DNA of 64,000 bases from Flavobacterium sp. N2820 (GTDB taxonomy: Bacteria; Bacteroidota; Bacteroidia; Flavobacteriales; Flavobacteriaceae), in the NCBI RefSeq assembly GCF_025947285.1, contig NZ_CP110008.1, positions 2,743,001-2,807,000 on the forward strand, given 5' to 3'. Shown in pieces: positions 61,656-64,000 of this stretch. The notes under the pieces are model-generated. The model did not search any database, was not told the origin of the DNA, and saw only the letters and a list, made by a program, of their open reading frames with translations. The translations under genes and the position numbers were made by a program. The first letter of the stretch is position 1. Each line of letters opens with the position of its first letter.

Positions 61656-61991
61656 ATGAACATTTTTGTAGGAAGTCTTCCTTTCAGTGTAGAGGAAGCA
61701 GATTTAAGAGGTTATTTTGAAGAGTATGGAGCTGTAGAATCAGTTAAAATTATCTCTGACAAATTTACCGGAAGAAGTAAAGGATTTGGATTTGTTGAAA
61801 TGGCTAATGATGCTGAGGCTCAAAAAGCAATCGACGAATTAAACGGTGGAACTATCGAAGGTAGAAAAATCGTTGTTAACAAATCTGAACCAAAACCAGA
61901 AGGCGAAAGAAGAAGTTTCGATCGTAATTCAGGTGGAAGTAGAGGCGGTTACTCTAATAATAGAGAAAACTCAACAAGAAGTCGTTACTAA
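61656..61991 (+). CDS. RRM-type RNA-binding protein
   Basis: A 111-residue protein with one RNA recognition motif (about 1-80). RNP2 is IFVGSLPF and RNP1 is SKGFGFVEM, with the aromatic residues intact for base stacking. The last 30 residues are Arg/Gly/Ser/Asn-rich (RNSGGSRGGYSNNREN), as in cold-shock RRM proteins of cyanobacteria and Bacteroidota. It probably binds single-stranded RNA broadly and may regulate mRNAs. Monocistronic with a strong terminator. Confidence 0.93.
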   Translation: MNIFVGSLPFSVEEADLRGYFEEYGAVESVKIISDKFTGRSKGFGFVEMANDAEAQKAIDELNGGTIEGRKIVVNKSEPKPEGERRSFDRNSGGSRGGYSNNRENSTRSRY

Positions 61992-62010
61992 TATTTTTGG
62001 ATATAAAACG

Positions 62011-62044
62011 AAAAAAAACCTCCACATTGTGGAGGTTTTTTAGT
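62011..62044. terminator. Bidirectional terminator
   Basis: AAAAACCTCCAC (62014-62025) and GTGGAGGTTTTT (62029-62040) with loop ATT, flanked by A- and T-runs, between the RRM gene and the converging TolC gene. Confidence 0.94.
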
Positions 62045-63433
62045 TTATTGTGGGTTTGCAATGGTTTTGTATAAACCAATTATAGCATTCAAATAACGAT
62101 TTTCTAAAGCAATTTCATTGAGTTGCGAACTTACCAACGAGTTTTCTCGTGAATTAATAATAAACAAAGAACTTTCTCCCATTTCAAATAATCGATCTTC
62201 GGCATTTAATAATGTGGTAAAATCTTTCACCAATTTATCATTATAATCTTGCTGTTTTTCAAGCGAAACAATTTCTTGTTGTTGTGCTTTGAGTTTGTTT
62301 TCCAAATTTTTTCGTTCAAACTGTAGTCCAAATTCTGAATCCTGAATTTTTAAATCGGCCAATTTTAAACTTCCGCGTTCTTTTCGTAAAAATATAGGAA
62401 ACGCAAAATTTACTCCTATTTTATAATCTTCAAAGCGATAATTATCAATATAACTGGGTTCTGATAAATAATTATAGCTCAAATCCAACTTGGGTAAAAG
62501 TGCATTTGCTTTTAGTTTTCGGTCTACTTTTAACATCGCAATTTTAGCATCTAACGCTTTTATTTTTGGATGATTATCTAAATCAATTGTTCCCAGTTCA
62601 TTAATTTGAAGCGTTTCTTTTATCGATTTAGAAAGTAAATCTTCGGGTTGTAAACCATCATTTAATTCTAACGGAATATTATTTTCTAACCATAAATAGT
62701 TTGACAATTCTAATTTAGCTTTAGTAAATTTTAGTTTGGCTTCTTCTAAATTTAATTTTCGGGTTTTAACAGCAATTCCAGCTTCCACACTATCAATTGC
62801 AGGTTTGTCGCCTTCCTCAATTAATTTTGAAACACCATTGTAGCGCATTAGCGCATTTTCTAAATAGTTTTCATACAATTTTACTTCATCAAAACTTCTT
62901 TTCCAATTTACATAACTTACCGAAGCTTCATAAATTACTTCAACGGCTTGTAAATTTCTTTCGGCAACGTTTAAATTTCGAGCAATTTTGGCTTTTCTAA
63001 TATCCGCCATTCGTTGATTTATAAATAAACCTTGTCCTAAAGGAACTGAAATTCCTAATGAAGTTAATCCGCTATTTGGCAATGTGTTTTCTGGATTTAC
63101 GTAAATTCCTTCGGCATTATCAAAACCTGCTTTTAACTCAATTCCGTACCAAGTTGGGATTTTAAAACTGCTATTCAAAATCGAATAATATTCACTGTCT
63201 TTGAATTGTTTTTCACTGAAATCGACTTCAATTTTTGGATCAAAAGCACCACGCGCTTGCATTAAATTGGCTTGTGCTTCGTTGAGTTTTAAATCGGCTT
63301 GTTTTACTAATGGGTGGTATTTTTTTACATAGCCCAAAAATTCGTTAAAACTGAATTCAGTTGGTGCGTTCTGTCCAAACAAACTCAATGAACTACAAAT
63401 GAAAATGAAGATATAAAATAGTTTCGGTTTCAT
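62045..63433 (-). CDS. TolC family outer-membrane protein
   Basis: A 462-residue protein with signal peptide (about 1-21, ending LFGQ) and two TolC-type helical repeats, beginning FSFNEFLGYVKKYHPLVKQADLKLNEAQANLMQARGAFDPKIEV and, in the second half, NHPKIKALDAKIAMLKVDRKLKANALLPKLDLSYNY. Long coiled coils lie between. It forms an export channel with the adaptor encoded upstream on this strand, whose stop codon overlaps its ATG by one base. It is not closely similar to the TolC protein at 12079. Confidence 0.88.
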   Translation of the reverse strand: MKPKLFYIFIFICSSLSLFGQNAPTEFSFNEFLGYVKKYHPLVKQADLKLNEAQANLMQARGAFDPKIEVDFSEKQFKDSEYYSILNSSFKIPTWYGIELKAGFDNAEGIYVNPENTLPNSGLTSLGISVPLGQGLFINQRMADIRKAKIARNLNVAERNLQAVEVIYEASVSYVNWKRSFDEVKLYENYLENALMRYNGVSKLIEEGDKPAIDSVEAGIAVKTRKLNLEEAKLKFTKAKLELSNYLWLENNIPLELNDGLQPEDLLSKSIKETLQINELGTIDLDNHPKIKALDAKIAMLKVDRKLKANALLPKLDLSYNYLSEPSYIDNYRFEDYKIGVNFAFPIFLRKERGSLKLADLKIQDSEFGLQFERKNLENKLKAQQQEIVSLEKQQDYNDKLVKDFTTLLNAEDRLFEMGESSLFIINSRENSLVSSQLNEIALENRYLNAIIGLYKTIANPQ

Positions 63434-64000
63434 TATTTCTTAGTGTTTTCAGTTGTTGTGGGTTGGTAAAAATTAGGTGGAAAACCGTTAAGTGTTCGCC
63501 AAATTTCAAACCAAATTGGCACATCGTCTAACAAAGCTAAAGTTTGTGTTCCCGCACCTATACTTAATTGTTCCGGCCATTTTTTTTCTTTTGGATCGGG
63601 TGCAATCAGTACACGATATTTTCCATTTGGACTAATGAAATTTTCTTTTGCTACAATAACGCCGCCGAATGTTCCATAAGAAACGCCAGGCCAACCGCTA
63701 AAAACAATTGTAGGCCAACCATCAAACCAAACGCGTACTTTTTTGCCATTATTAATCAATGGAAAATCAACGGGATCAATGTAAGTTTCAACAGCAATAT
63801 CATAGTTGGAGGGCATTATGCTTACAATTGCAGTTCCTTCTTTTATGGTTTCGCCAATTCCAGATTGCAAAGCACGATTGACATATCCGTTTTGTGGTGC
63901 AGTGATATAATACAAACCGTTTCTTATTTGGTAATTTTGGTATTGATTTTTCAATTTATTTACTTGCGCTTCGGTATCAAATTGTGAACTTAAGGCGGTT
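63433..64000 (-). CDS. HlyD-family membrane fusion protein, 5' part beyond the window
   Basis: The frame is open from the right edge to a TAA at 63435-63433, giving at least 189 residues; the ATG lies outside the window. The visible part starts in a coiled coil (LSSQFDTEAQVNKLKNQYQ), then the second lipoyl half ITAPQNGYVNRALQSGIGETIKEGTAIVSI and the beta-barrel DIAVETYIDPVDFPLINNGKKVRVWFDGWP. It is a periplasmic adaptor for a type I secretion or efflux system. An in-frame TTG at 63954 is internal and not the start. It is coupled to the TolC gene by a one-base overlap. Confidence 0.85.
   Translation of the reverse strand, partial: TALSSQFDTEAQVNKLKNQYQNYQIRNGLYYITAPQNGYVNRALQSGIGETIKEGTAIVSIMPSNYDIAVETYIDPVDFPLINNGKKVRVWFDGWPTIVFSGWPGVSYGTFGGVIVAKENFISPNGKYRVLIAPDPKEKKWPEQLSIGAGTQTLALLDDVPIWFEIWRTLNGFPPNFYQPTTTENTKK

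Noticed and set aside
63952..63954. TTG as start of the HlyD-type gene
   Set aside because: The frame is open through to the window edge with coiled-coil sequence typical of the adaptor, so the TTG is an internal leucine.

Overview
The window is an AT-rich chromosomal segment of a gliding member of the Bacteroidota, most likely Flavobacterium or a close relative in the Flavobacteriaceae. Support comes from the recurring -7 promoter box TAnnTTTG with A-rich leaders instead of Shine-Dalgarno sites, a type IX secretion plug protein, a RemB-like gliding protein, Na+-translocating NADH dehydrogenase, S46 dipeptidyl peptidase, DUF3667 and DUF4403 proteins, and small KKxxL..SC lipoproteins. It is mostly core genome: I see no prophage, insertion sequence, CRISPR array or rRNA. 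Two tRNA genes (Gly-GCC, Leu-TAA) sit at 25.5-25.7 kb.

Layout. 0-5.3 kb: two TonB-type proteins (the first cut by the window edge), deoC, a RemB-like outer-membrane protein whose N-terminus resembles the TonB C-terminal domain, and two unrecognised exported proteins, one frameshifted in an A7 tract. 5.4-10.5 kb: a cytochrome-oxidase assembly and subunit block (heme O synthase, two subunit III proteins, subunit IV, a cysteine-free Sco-like protein, a true Sco protein, DUF420, and a small CxxC membrane protein); subunits I and II are not in the window. 10.6-18.8 kb: DUF4403 lipoprotein, TolC plus membrane-fusion protein without a pump, tsaB, MscS channel, PiT phosphate transporter. 18.9-26.4 kb: sppA, a folK-deoxynucleoside kinase fusion, an rRNA/tRNA methyltransferase, mutS, the tRNAs, DUF1508 and a small lipoprotein. 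26.5-34.8 kb: DPP11-type peptidase, GNAT and Kdo transferase in one operon, then sugar aminotransferase, galE, a large secreted protein and a lipoprotein. 34.8-39.6 kb: M23 peptidase, fabD, a redox/stress cluster (FMN reductase, YjdI, YjdJ-like GNAT, pirin) beside a Crp/Fnr regulator, and a sugar acetyltransferase. 39.7-50 kb: U32 protein, aminotransferase, fatty-acid desaturase, rsmG, pruA, and an operon of T9SS plug, DUF3667 and apaG. 50-57.5 kb: nqrABCDEF, then a 121-residue conserved-looking protein overlapping apbE. ApbE is the flavin transferase that would load FMN on NqrB and NqrC, so this is one functional block. 57.6-64 kb: map, DUF3667 and methyltransferase operon, a CoA transferase, an RRM RNA-binding protein, and a TolC/HlyD pair cut by the right edge.

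Points for a second look: the TonB-like module on the RemB-like protein, a 30-bp perfect palindrome read in frame inside the Kdo transferase gene (with a related palindrome elsewhere), two MITE-like intergenic elements sharing TGTCA/TGACA ends, the cysteine-free Sco paralogue, the gene between nqrF and apbE, and several genes whose start codon lies only 4-5 nt from the -7 box, which suggests leaderless mRNAs. All functional calls are from sequence reading without database searches.
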